Shown here one piece after another: positions 22,526-35,300 of a stretch of 64,000 nt of DNA (position 1 is its first letter; each line of letters opens with the position of its first letter). Below the pieces are notes generated by a model, which did no database searches, was not told the DNA's origin, and saw nothing but the letters and a program-made list of their open reading frames with translations. The position numbers and the translations under genes were made by a program. This DNA comes from Lanius collurio (Eukaryota > Chordata > Aves > Passeriformes > Laniidae): NCBI GenBank assembly GCA_020086605.1, contig JACBWW010000045.1, positions 3,742,749 to 3,806,748 on the forward strand, read 5' to 3'.

Positions 22526-25500
22526 GTGAGTACAACATACTGACAAAATCTAGCTCCTGATGGGCAGTACCTTAGAAGATCACTTAAATTATGGAGGCAT
22601 GCTTAAATTTAGTAGTAAAGCATAACATTTACTTAATTAACAAAAAATAGCCAGCAAACGATAATGAGGATTTATTTAAAAAATGAAATCTAAAACTCTA
22701 GTAGGAGCATGTTTATGAATGTACATATGTCAAGCCTGAAAAATAGGATTATTTGAGTGTGATCACAACTTCTTCCACAGGGTATGTGATGGATGCTATT
22801 GGCCACTGAACAAGCATAGTGTTGGTCTGGATTATTCAGTAAATAGTCCGAATACTTTCCAGAAAAGAGCATTTCAGTGCATGGCATATTTTTTATGATT
22901 TAAAGTAACCAGTTCAGCTAATATTTTGTATTGCTTTAGCTATTCACAAACAATAAAAGGCTTTAGAAATGAATTTAAGCAGTAAATGCAGACATTTAAT
23001 TTTATGAGATAATGAGGGTCTAGTCATGTTGACTATTAAAAGCTACCCTATAGTCAGCAGTACTCTGTCTTTTATTAGGAGACTGATGTCAAGATTATAA
23101 TTAAAGCAATCCAGCCATGTAGCACTACACACAGCTTCCTGTATATTGATAGGAAATGTGGACATCTGATTGTCCATAAACTTCTAAGTGGATATTTAGC
23201 TTGCATTCAGTCTTGGCCAGATTTGTGGATTTTGGAGGTGTTAGCATTTTTAAATAAAGAAAGATCAGTTTTTCAGTTCTCTTCCTTGGAGAGGAGGCTC
23301 ACTTCAAACACTCTGGAGAGAGATCACTGGCAAAGTGGATTCTGCTTGAGATGGAAAAAGGAATTTTCTCACTTTGTGAGCAGTGCAGTTGTGCTTTTGG
23401 AAAAATCCCTCTTTCTCTTTGGGTATCTTGAAAGTCTGTGCCTGTTCAAAACTCCTAAAATACTTGAATATTTTCATCAGATGCATATCTAATCTGGAGA
23501 ACCCTTGATTGAAATTCCCTTCTTTCTTCATAGCACTAGAGCTCCCCATTTGAAGTATAACATGCTTTTTCTCCAAAATGGAGTATTTGTATGATTCCTG
23601 CATGTGTATATGCATAATACATATGTAATTTTCTACTGAGACTTCTACAACTGAAAAATACTGTGTTTTTGTAGCAAAGACAAAAAAGCCAAACAATTAG
23701 GTATTAATGATATTCTTGTTGCATATTCAAAAGGTCTTTGCAAGCATTTCTTCTCCTTTTTTTCTTTTCACCATTTCAACCTGCAGAACTCTTCACTGTC
23801 ACTTCAAATCACACAATTCTACAAAGATAAAACAACATTTAAACTCATTTGCTTTGGGAGGAAAATTGAGCATTTGCACCCAATAAGCCTGATTGTGGAA
23901 CTGCATGCAAATTGTGTTTTGATTTATCTCTTTTGCACTTTTTTCCATTTGAATTGATCTTGCATTAATTTCGCCAAGCGGCTCTGTGAGGCTGCAGATG
24001 TTGCCCTGTGTTTAATAAATCAATGAGACAGATCTGAATGAATCACTTCAGATGGATTCTCTGCTCGGTTTGATGTCTAGATGTTATTCTTAGCTTGTTA
24101 TCATGACAGATGCATTAATGTTCCCATACACTGCCAGCAATGTCAAAGAGATTGAAGCTTTTAAAGTGGCGGCATCCCCTTTTCCCCCTTCTGTTGGAAT
24201 AACTAAATTGCCTTTAGGAATAGGTCAAAATATAAATTTAATCTTGGCATTATTGTGGGGAAGATGCTAAACTTCTGAGTGTATTATAACACAGGCAAAT
24301 GCAGATTCTTACAGAATGATTAATTATTCCCAAATAGTGGAGATCAATATTAAAATCTAAACATAGGATTGCTCCTTAATAGAGTAACCACTTTCTCAAC
24401 ATTAATATTTCATTGTAATAGGAATGATACGAATAAATAATATAAGACTAGAACATGTTAAAAGTATTGCTATAAATAGAATATCACTGTGTCTAAATTG
24501 ATTACAGGCTGAAGTAAGGCTTTTTCTCTTTTACCTCATTAAGAATTTTCTTTTAAAGTTAATTATGTCTGGATTCAACATCTGTTGGATTTAAAATACT
24601 TGTTTATTATGTTTCTGCTACTACTCCCTGTGTAGGGCCAGATATTTTGGAGAAGTTGTTGATCACTGTTAATTTTGGGTCAGTTCAGTCTGGTATTCAT
24701 TATCTCAGAACCTGTAGAACGCAAATCAGAAAAGAGACTGGAATGTGTCTTTGTAGAAAGATTTTAAATTCTGGAAAACGTTGCACAAAGTGTAAAGTAC
24801 TCTGCCATGAATAATGAAGATCTATTTCCCATGTAGGCTAAGCACAGCTTTTATTGGCTTTTATTCCTTAGTGTTTACTAAACCACTCGTGGACATCTTT
24901 GTTTTTCTTTAGAGGATAAAACAGTATCTCGTGCAATCATTTTGTTAAACCTGATTTCTCTCTGTGGCACTTTCATTTTAATTTAAAAATTCATCAAAAA
25001 TGTTCCTTTTCCTAATCTTTCCTCCACACAGAAGAACTTTGACTTTTTGTCTTTAAGGTTTCTGGGAATAAATTGGAGAAACTGGCTGTAACAGATCTAG
25101 ATTTATGTTGGCATTCTTGGTATTCTTGCTCCAGTAGTTCCAATTTGATAAAGGAAACAATATATGTAATAGAAATTCACAGTTTATTCAAATGAGTTTA
25201 AGCTTTAGCATTGTTATATTTGCCTTTCTCTCACCAATATATCAATGTGTGGCAATAGCATTATACTCAGAGAGCCTCCAGAAGGGACCAGCTCTGTGGA
25301 TGGGGAATTATTCTCACGCTGGGGCTGTGGCTGCACACGCTGCCTCTGTTTGTGCACTGGTTTGAAAGGCAGGGAAAATCAACTTTGGGAGGACTGAGGA
25401 GCACAGCAAAACCTACTGAATTAAAGAATCGTGGTGTGTTGTATGGCAGGGGCCTTAGAGTGAGAAACTGGTCTCTACCTGCCTTAGTAATTTCGCAGAA

Positions 25501-28500
25501 AATATTTCAAATGGGCCTCGTGAGATGCTTTAAAGAATTGTCTTGTTTGTTTCACTGCTTTCAGACTGGAATTGGTGTTTTGTAGGGGCTGTTCATCAGG
25601 ATCAGTATTAAAAAGGTGTTGAAATCTGGGCTGTGAAGTCCCTGTTCTGACTTTGCTGAGGTGAACCTCCCTTCCACGTCAGGGGCCATTTGCCAGAACA
25701 AGGGCAAAGAACTTAAAAATGTTTCTAGGATCTGAGCCCTTCTTGTCAAAGGTGGGACATATTTACTGAACCCTGCATTTGAAAGAATTGTGTTACTGTA
25801 TTTTTGGGTTTGATCTTGTACTTGCTGAATGTAGGATCTTGAATCTCTTTTGTGCCTTTCCAGAGGTGATAATTAGAAATTTCTGAAGTTATGAACAAAA
25901 TTATCCAAATACTTATTTTAAAATATGTGGAAAGTTCCCAGCTGGTTGCTTTTGTAAGTTCTTTGTGTGATTATCAGTGTAATAAAACCTGTAGGTGTGT
26001 GGAAATGCATAATTTTAATGATTATTTACATACGCAGTACTAATATCAGTCCCAAACATAATGAGGCTACTTCAGAGTTAACTGCTGCCTGGGATGTGTT
26101 CTTTTGGTGTTAGCCAAGGCAAGGTTTTTATATGTCCCGATTAAACCTGCATTCCCAAGCACAAGTATGTTAGTTAGTAATGATTCTTAGTGATTTAGAT
26201 TTATCCTGCTTGATATTAGAACCATCCCTCAGGGCTACATGCTTTTGATCTTGGTTCCCTCTTGGTAAAACAGGGCTATCCAAAGTGACTCAGTAATAGG
26301 GTTTCCCCTCTCTCTCTGTTCTACAACCTGTAAGAAACACCAATACCTATTAACTAATGTGCTTTGATAGCTGCCCCAGAAGGTTCCAATATCCGAATCC
26401 TGTAAAGCAGAAGTTTCTTTGCTTTTGTTTAATTTTTGGTAGTGCAGCAGTGTTGTTGTTTTGTGTGTGTGTATAAAGTTTATTGTCACTAGCGGGCGTG
26501 GGGAGATTATATACCCTTGTCAGTACATTTTGACCTGCTGAGCCCATTTTGCTCATTAAAATAGATTATGTCAGAGCCTTTCTTGACTCACTCACAAATA
26601 CCACTTCTCCAGAAAGTAAGAACCAAACCCAATTAATGTGCTCCCTTTATTACTGTGCAGTGGCTTGAAGTGTGACGTTCAGCAGTGTATATTGCTCCTA
26701 CCATAAGGTATAAAATGTTCGATTGCAATTGTGCCTGATGTTATCAAGTTTCTGGAAATTGATATCTGGTACCGGCATTTAACCTACATCCACTCTGTCT
26801 GCTATCTATGGGATGGGTTAAAAAGAAAAAGTAGTATTGATCTGTAGCTGGATTAAAGTTTGAAATCGGCAACAGCATGAGCACAAAAGGCTTTTTTATG
26901 ATTTCTCAGCTTGCCATTGATCTACCAGTTTTATTGCATTCATTATTTATTAAAAGAATTTGCAAGCTAAACATAACGTTAAGCTAGTTTGCACACGGGG
27001 ACTGCACTTAGGAAATTGAATGGAAATTGCATTAGAGATGAACATCTGTGCTATTTTTCCACTCGTGTGTTTATGGGTTTGTATAAAAGGTGTATTGGAT
27101 TAACAGTTATAACCATTATAGCTTGCAGCAATATGTTAGAACCCCAAGCATTTAGTAGTTATTTAAGAAGGAGACTCTTTTTTTCTTACACTAAAAAGTA
27201 TGGTAATGCCATGACAAACAGAGCTTTTATTGGATTATTCTTTATTAATGGTTTTTTTACTACTAATGTGTAAAACTTGAGGTATCTTGCTATATTATGC
27301 ATGTGCACTATTATCTATGCTACATAAAGCTCCATTAATATTGTCATTAATTGAAAGGCTTCCAGTGACAGTATTAGTTAAGGATTTGGCATACAGTCAC
27401 TGAAGTATTGAAATGTATTCTATAGGCATGTAAGCATTGAAAAGATCTTTCAGATGTTCCTTCAGATTTTTCCCAGCAAGGCAACTAGTTTTCTGTCCTC
27501 CTTGAGCTGGGTGCCTTCTGTGATGTATGGTATCAGTGAATCAGGTGAAATCTTAAATATTTTGAAATATTTTTCCATTTTAGTTAAATGGTTCAGTTGC
27601 CCTTAACACTGGCTGTAGTTGAATGTGATATGTGAAGTGTAGGGTAGACCTAGAATTTTGAGGTCATCTCCTGGAATGATTTTTGTTTTTTTCTTGATTG
27701 TGTTCCTTCTGTAAGACAGAGGAAAAATTACTTCAGGGGCTTTGAGTGAAAAGCATGTTTGTGTAATCAAGATGTTACCTATTCATTTGGTCTAAAAGTA
27801 AGTCCAGTCTGTTGATGACTAAATATACTGAAATGTGTCACGTCATGCATCACCAGTGCACTTGCAGTTCCTCAAGACTCAACCTGATTCATCTCACAGC
27901 TTGTGAGACTTGAGGGTTTCCTGTGCTCAGACACGGAAATGAGCTTCATACCAGGAGGTTGTGCTGCCTCCTCTAATGCCACCCCCGTGTCCTTTTTGTC
28001 TCTGGTAGGATGACAGTATTTGGAGCAGAGGTAGCTCTGATTTTTCTTTGAAAGAATCCCAGGGCTGTTTTTCCAGCAGCATTTTGCTTTCACTGTTCTT
28101 AGCCTTCCTCACTGTTGTTCCCAGCCATAGGGAAAACTCTGATCCTGTGATCAGTTTTCATGTTCTATCAGATAACACATTTCAGCTACCCTATGAATGA
28201 AAGTGAGAGGTATATTTAATATAGGACTCTTCACCATTGATATATACCCATAATCATTGACAAAATGTTCACCTACACACAAATTTGTATATGATACAAT
28301 TTTAACTAAGTGACTGGATTTTTCCAAAGCTGTCAACTATGGAAATCAGCCTTGATTTTTGGAAAATTTGCTGTGCATATTTGTAGGAGATGGAGATTTT
28401 AGAATAGTCCAGAAATTTAGTTAAAATTGCATTTGCTATGGGCATGAACTAAAATTGTTAAATAAACTTACAGGTCTATATGGGATACCTCGGTGTCCTT

Positions 28501-28869
28501 ACTAAAAGTCTTTACTTTCTTTTTATGCTTGTCATAGCCATGTAAGTGAGTACCATTCTCAGCATACAATGCAATTCTGTCCAGTCCAAGGCAAGAGAAT
28601 TTTTAGCCTGGGATGCCCATGTGGTATTTTGAATCAACAAAGCATCAAGACTTCTTTCTTTCCTGTTTTTAAGCCTGAATGGACAGTGGAATTAAAACAG
28701 AACAGTTTTGATTTTAAAAAGTTCATCAAAGTTACTTCATGCTGTGTGTACAGTTCCAAATTGAACATATTTTGCAGAATCACGGAATTGTTGAGATTAG
28801 CTGTTGCAGTGCTGATAACCCCCACAATTAGCAGGGTCCTCTTGAGGTCATCTTGGTTATTTTGAGATC
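22526..28869 (+). other. DACH2: DACH2 intron 1 segment, AT-rich, likely containing regulatory DNA
   Basis: About 6.3 kb without a recognisable gene. Most is AT-rich single-copy sequence. The piece at 23900-24200 looks like conserved regulatory DNA and is listed separately. A similar texture continues at 26650-27290, rich in TTAT, ATTA and TTAATTG-like homeodomain words. A scrap at 28775-28800 (GAATCACGGAATTGTTGAG) resembles the tail of an antisense CR1 but is too short to call. Confidence 0.65.
23900..24200. promoter_or_regulatory. Candidate conserved non-coding element in DACH2 intron 1
   Basis: The stretch carries closely packed transcription-factor words without repeats or low complexity: TGCATTAATTTCGCC, AATCAATGAGACAG, and TCATGACAGATGCATTAATG, which contains a MEIS/TGIF core (TGACAG) next to homeodomain ATTA motifs. 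CpGs are few but sit in intact motif-like settings (TTTCGCCAAGCGG). This is the texture of deeply conserved developmental enhancers, and DACH genes are known for gene-desert enhancers. The assignment is by appearance only. Confidence 0.4.
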
Positions 28870-29346
28870 ATGGCTATCCGTGTCTCTAAACTGGAGAGGT
28901 GTGGTCTGGGTGGATGGACCATGGCTGAGGAATTGGCTGGATGGTCAGGCTCAGAGCTGCTCGATACCCAGGTGGTGCCCAGCGAGCAGTGGTGGTCAGG
29001 GCTGGCATTGTCACTGTTCAGTGTAGGTATCCCTGACAGGGACAGTGGGATGGAGCCCTCAGCACCCAGGCTGGGGGGGGTGGTCACACCTGGAGGGAAG
29101 GGGTGGCTCCAGAGGGGCCTGGGTGGGCTACAGAGGTGGGACTGGGCAAACCTCATGGAGCTGGAGAAGGCCAAGTTCAGGGAGCTGGTTGCCCACAGAA
29201 GCTGTGGCTGCCCCATCCCTGGAAGTGTCCAAGGCCAGGTTGGCTTGGAGCAACCTGGGATAGTGGAGATGTCCCTTGTCACTGCCCATGGCAGGGGGTG
29301 GGGTGGGATGAGCTTTAAGCCAAACCATTCCGGGATTCTGTGGTCT
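28870..29346 (+). mobile_element. CR1 LINE fragment: end of ORF2 joined to 3' UTR, internally deleted
   Basis: Sense-orientation CR1 remnant. The 5' part (to about 29170) resembles the 3' end of the CR1 reverse-transcriptase ORF: a stretch reading like 'ctggagaggtgtggtctgggtggatggacc' at 28892-28921, then GGACAGTGGGATGGAG and CTCATGGAGCTGGAGAAGGC. It then jumps directly into the 3' UTR (AGAAGCTGTGGCTGCCCC, TCCAAGGCCAGGTTGGCTTG, TGCCCATGGCAGGGGGT) and ends in a decayed ATTCTGTGG tail. The expected sequence between these parts is missing. A 221-codon open frame runs over it but does not encode an intact enzyme. Confidence 0.85.
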
Positions 29347-32300
29347 AGACCAATTCCTCTGGCTCAGCAGGGTCAGCTGGGGTTGGTTGTTCTGAGCTCT
29401 CTCCAGTTAGATTTTGGATACTTGGAGGGATTGACACTCAGCCTTTCTAGGCAACTTATTTGCAGAATAGAAATAACTGTGCTGTGGAAGAAAGATTTTA
29501 TTGGGACTGCTGGATTCCGTGGGAGTTGGGAGTAGATGTCCCAGGCAGCCACTGCTGGGGTCACTGCCCTGCTGACGAGTCACTCAGGCAGGTCAGTACA
29601 CACTGCTGTGGTGTTTGTCCTTCCTGGGAATCAACCATGTCATCTTGTGCCATCTCTGTCTCACAGATGATTTCCTGAAATCCTGTGTGTGTGCTGAGGA
29701 GCTGACTTGTCCTATTCCCCACCGCCCTTAGAGAAGAATGTTTGTATATTTGTAATTAAAAAAATAAACGTGACTGTAAAGAAAGCTCTTGGCACAGAGG
29801 TTGTGCCAGTAGGGGGATTTAGTTACTTGTATGTTACAGTAACTTAAGAGTTGCTAATTAAGAAGATAAAGCTAGTTGAAAGAAAAAATATTTAGAACCT
29901 CTAATCAGCATGTTTAAAATATTATGTATTATTCTTTTCCTTACATGTGTAGCAGTTGTTTTTTCCTAGTGCAAGTTTTACATGCTGGCTAATAGACTGT
30001 TTTGATAACAGTTAATCAGAGAATGTCCTGTGTCTGTGAAACGTTATCCCTGTTGTTTTCTGTGTGGCTGGGGAAGGCATCTCTCTTCGGGGCTGCAGGT
30101 GTCTGCAGCTGCCTCCTCTCCTCCTTGTACTTTTAAATGTTGCTGTGTGCTGAAGGAGAGCAATTTTCTAAAGAGCTGCCGAGATAATACTGGAAAATAG
30201 AAGCAGGAAAAACATCAAGTCTTTCCAGTGAAACTTAAAATACATGTCTAAACAAGAAATACCAAACCCCCTCCTCCAAACACACAGAACCTCCCCAAAC
30301 CAACAACAAAAAACCACAGCAGAGCAAGGTAGTAAATTGCTGGCAGTTAGACAAGAGCAGAATATGGATACTGGAAAAGGACCCAGGGTAATGAACTTGG
30401 TGTTCAGTTCCCTCTACTGTATGAGCTTGTTGCTGAAAGATGTATTTGTAGAATTTGGGAGTCTTTTGGCTTGTAAGGTTTTATTTGTTGTTTTTTTTTA
30501 TATGGCAGTCCATGTGTCTGATAGGTGACTTAGCAAAATACCTTGAGCTGAGCATCCTGCTGTTACCAAATTATATTTATATTCTCCAGGGCTGTCTGAG
30601 TGTTTGCAGAGAGCTCAGTCCAGGCTGGCTGCCCCTTTTGCTCCCCTGCTGCATTCCAGGTGTGTGCTGTGCCCAACCCGAGCTGTGCCTGTGTGCCAGG
30701 GCTCATGTGCTGCTCCCAGCAGCCACAGCCCCTGTGCCTCTTGCAGGAGCCCTCAGCAAGGCTTTGGGCAGAATTGTTGCTGTAACACACTGCAGACCTC
30801 ACTTGTCTCGTGGTCAGCAGTGCTGAAGAGCATTAATTGAGTCCTCAGTTGTGTGAACTAAGATTTCTTGTCTCAGAACCAGAATCACTGTCACTTCTTT
30901 TCTGCTCTGTGTTTATGAATTGCATTCCTTGTTCCACAACTGATTTTTGCTTCAAACAAATCTGTTTCTTCTTGCTGGAACTTAAGAACATTTCTGTCTT
31001 GCAATTTCATGAATGACTCTTCTCTTGCATGTTAAGCTAGAGGGTTTGTGGTCATCCACTTACCTTGCCCTTTTTTAATATGCTTTCTTTAGAGTTTTTT
31101 GCATGTCCCTCTCCTACCCCACAACCACAGCCTCCCTAATAAACTGCTCCATCTTAGTTATTTGTCCTTAAAGGAGAGAATCTCTTACTCATGTTGGTGT
31201 AGAAGCAAACCAAAAAATACTGGTTTATTGTAGACATTTATTGTATCCTGAATAATGCAGAGTGCAATAGAGTGGTTCAGATTATGGCTTTAGACTTCTA
31301 AAGACATTTTTAAGAACTTGTGTTCACTGAGTAAAGGTCAGTTCAGTGACTGAGTTCTTGATGCTGGTATATTGTGACCTGGATAGAAACTCTTCATAAG
31401 AACTTTTTTTCTTCATTCATGTGAAGTTTCTCATAGTATAAATGCCATAGTTTTATTGGTTTTTTTCAATCTTAGCTATTAACAGGAAGTTAAATGCCTG
31501 GCAGGGATGAGCTTCTGTGCTGTGCAGTGTTGCATGTAAGCCAGCTAGGTAAGGGGCTTGTTCTACCAGCACTGCATTTCATTTAAGTAGTGTGTTATAT
31601 CAGGGTCTGGATGTTCCTGTTCTGTGAGGATCATTTGCCCCCATCCTTTGTTGTCGCAGAATTTCTCTCTGACATTTTCAGGTTCTTGTGGCCACACAGC
31701 CTCATCTTTCCCCCTCCTCTAGACTGACCTGTCATTCACAAAAACAACACAATAACTAAATACACAAACAGCAGACACTGCTTGCAGGTTTCCTTTGTTG
31801 TGTTGGTCACTGATTTGTCTTCAAAACTTTAAAAGTGTCTTTTAAGCTCAAAAAGTTTGATGTTTTCTTGACCATATTTTGATGTTGGTGGTTATATTGG
31901 GCTTTTTGATGCTACTGTTCCCTGTTCTGTTAGAGGCTCTTTTTAGCATCTTGTGCACATGAAGTAGTTTATCTGATGATGTCAGATTGTTTCCAGAATA
32001 ATCCCCTGTAGTGTCTAGTGCTGTGAGAATCTGAGTGATGGTAAACAAGTTTAGAGACAGTAGATGGGCAAAGAGTATTTTTATTTAAGTGCTTAGGTTG
32101 ATTGCTTAGTTTGGTTGTATGACTGTGGGCAAAATTTGAAAGTTCCTTTTTTTTGGTGTTGATGTTTTATAATGTCCTGACCTCACCATTGCTTTCTGTG
32201 TAAGACTACAGAGGAGACTGAATGAACACAAAGGCTTTGGATCTCTCATGAAGGAGGAGATGGCTTTGCTTTGTCTTTTTGACTCATTGCAGGTGAAATT

Positions 32301-35300
32301 CCATAATGGAACCATTGTAGAACCAGAGACTTCCAACTCATTTCAGTGATTTTTGGATCACCAGCATAGAAAGCATCCAAATCTTAATGCATATCCATGA
32401 ATTAATCTGTACTTAGGTCCACATCAGGAAATGTTTTGTGCAAATTTGGAAGTGGTATAACAAAACAAGCCTTGGGACATCAGTTCTGTCCCCTGTGTAT
32501 TTAACTAATCTCATATTTGGATAGATTTTTATTAAGTCAGTCCATATACTTGTACAGGAAATAAACATAGTGAAAGTTCATAGTGGAACCCCCAACCTTT
32601 CCAGTAAAGAATCTGTGTATCTGCCTTTTTGTGATGAGAGGCATTACATGGGCTAGGAGTAGTGGGAGTCAATAGATGTTTGTTTGCATTGCCTGGTAAA
32701 CACTTGTCAAGAATCAGGGATTTCAGGGTGTATAGGAATATTCACTTTTTCCATTGAGGGAAGTGTTTACCAGTGGTGATAAATAGAAAACATTTTCAGT
32801 AGAGTGAATACTGTGAACTTGTTGCTGTGCATATATTGTACATTGCTGATATTCAGAAATCATTACTTGGAGCATAATCGTATTTCATGTATTTGAGACT
32901 ATCTGGATTATTTTTGATTGAGGAGTGGGTTTTAATATTCTAAGTGGAGGTGATTGCATGGAAAGAGTAGTGAAAAATAATTTTATGTACCTTAACAGTT
33001 TAAAAAGTAGTAAACTGATAATTATTATGTATTTAATTAACACGTACATTTCATAAAGGTTATGGTATCATATGTAGCATCCTGGCTATTTATTTTGATT
33101 TAATCTAGATTGATTCTTGTAGAATTCAGAAAAGACTGAAAACATGATGAAGGGTAAACCACCAAGTCCCTATGTTTGTGAATACTGTGCAAGCCCACGT
33201 GGTGGTTGGAAGCCACATGCACCTGGCTTTTCTGGGAAATCCTTTGCACTCTCTGAACAGGAATGGTCATTGGTGGGCTATTTATGACTCTGGTTTTGGT
33301 GGAAAATTCGGTCTTGTGTGTCATTTAGACTTTGTGACACGTGTAGCCTCCCAGGGCCTAATGACTTGTCTGCAGATGGGCTGTTATTTATTACAGTCAT
33401 GTAGAATAAAATTGATTGTCTTCTAAAATTAATTTTTCATTTGCCTCCAGCTCTGCTTTAATAGAGGACACACAGTTGCCTGTTTGCAGAAATACTGTTT
33501 AATCACATTAATATCTCAGCCCCCCAGGCTGGTGAAGATAATTGTACAAACGAACAGCAAAATCTGTATCTTTAACTTCTTTTTATGATTAAATTATGCA
33601 AATGACTTATCTCCTGCCCTTCCAAGCACTAATCATCTAATTAGGAATGATGTGTTAAAGGGATGGTTTTGAATCAGGAGAAGGGGAGAACGGAGGAAGC
33701 AGAAAATGGGACCTGACAATGAAACTGCTGAAGGTACTATAGTGGTACAAGATAAATCTGTGTATGTGTTCAAAAAAACAATAATAAAGGCTTGCTGTGC
33801 TATTCCTAGTCCTGTTTTAGTGCTGTTTTTCATAAGAGGATAATCCTTCTGTCTGATCTTTGCCCATAATTTTTCATATTAACTTTAAATTCTGTGTTAC
33901 TGTTGTAATTGTTAACTTAGTACTTTCTCTTCCAGTTCTCATAAACAATGAGTGCAAGTGTCTCTGCATTTGGCTTTAGTAATGGAATGGTTTGAAAGAC
34001 TGAATATGTTTATTTGTAGGTTTTTTTAATCAAAGTGCTTGTCATTGCACTGGTAGATATCCTGAGCTTCTTAAATACTTCTCATATCTCAATCTCTCTT
34101 TTTTTGACTACTTAACTGCTGATTAGAGCAGGTTTGCTTTTTAATATAAAAATACAGGTGTCCAAGTAAAGAGAGTGCTCATCTCTTTGGTGTCCTGTGC
34201 CCAGTTTGTGGAATTTCCCTTTGAGTGAAAGCCTTTAAATTTAGATATTTAGGCTATCATAAATTTATATTTTAAGGATATTTGTATGAAATACTCATGC
34301 CTTGACCACACCAAGAGCTTACAGCTCAGTTTGCTGTGTTTCCTTTTCCTATTCCAGGAACAAATTCTGGGGTTTTTTTTGTAAGTCAAGCCTTTATAAG
34401 CAGATCCTCCTGCTGAAGGCACAAGCCCACATCGGGCCCAAACTATCAGTGTGTTATTACTCCTGATAAAGGTACAACAAGCCAGCTCATACCAGCCCTG
34501 AGAGCTTGGTAATGTATTAGTTCTTGTTTTCTCTTTACTCAGTTATTGCTGTACTTTCTATACATGATTAAAATGCAGTTAACCAATAAAATAAGTATAT
34601 TCTAGAGACTAAGTGAAATTTCAGGTATTCCTCTATGGGAATGGATGAATTCCTTTATAAATGTGTGTGAGTGTTCATGCATGAGAGTGTATGGATTCAT
34701 AGGATGCTGTATGTGGGTAACCAGTACCTTCCACACTCCCTAAGACATCTTCCAACATCTGCCTCCTTCATTAAGGAACCTCAGCTTCCCTGCCTGTGTG
34801 CCAGGCTTTCGCCTCTGTGTCTGTCTGACACAGCTTTACTGATGCAATCTGAGGAGTTTAACTTCCCCAGGAAGGTGTGAAATACTTGTACAAAGGTAGG
34901 TGTCCCCCAGGAGAAGCCAAAAGCAATGGTGTCAAAATAATCTTTTTATTAGTGCTTAGGTGGATGTCACATGGATTTAAGAAAGATGAAAAACCTCACA
35001 CAAATGAATTTTGAAAAATTAAAGTGGTGACTGGGGCAGATAATCTGGGTTTTCTCTGTTATTTTTGGATGGCTTTACATAAAGGATGCAAGTTCTGACA
35101 CCTCTTCCATTTGTCTGACACAGACGTAAAATGCTGCTGGAATGTTTTCATAAACACTTTGTGGATGGGGAGGCTGCCTTTCTTTCTGTACCTTCCAGCA
35201 ATAGGATTGAATTAAATCACATCTATATTTGTGTGTATTTTTGTCATTATCCCCCCAAATCCTTCTCAAAAGGAAGGATGAGACTGCCTTTTTGAAGATG

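Noticed and set aside
28775..28860. Short CR1-like tail upstream of the 28870 CR1 copy
   Set aside because: About 25 matching bases only, not enough to support a separate element.
28870..29535. 221-codon plus-strand open frame
   Set aside because: It is the antique coding and 3' UTR sequence of a CR1 LINE plus flanking DNA, with no intact domain.
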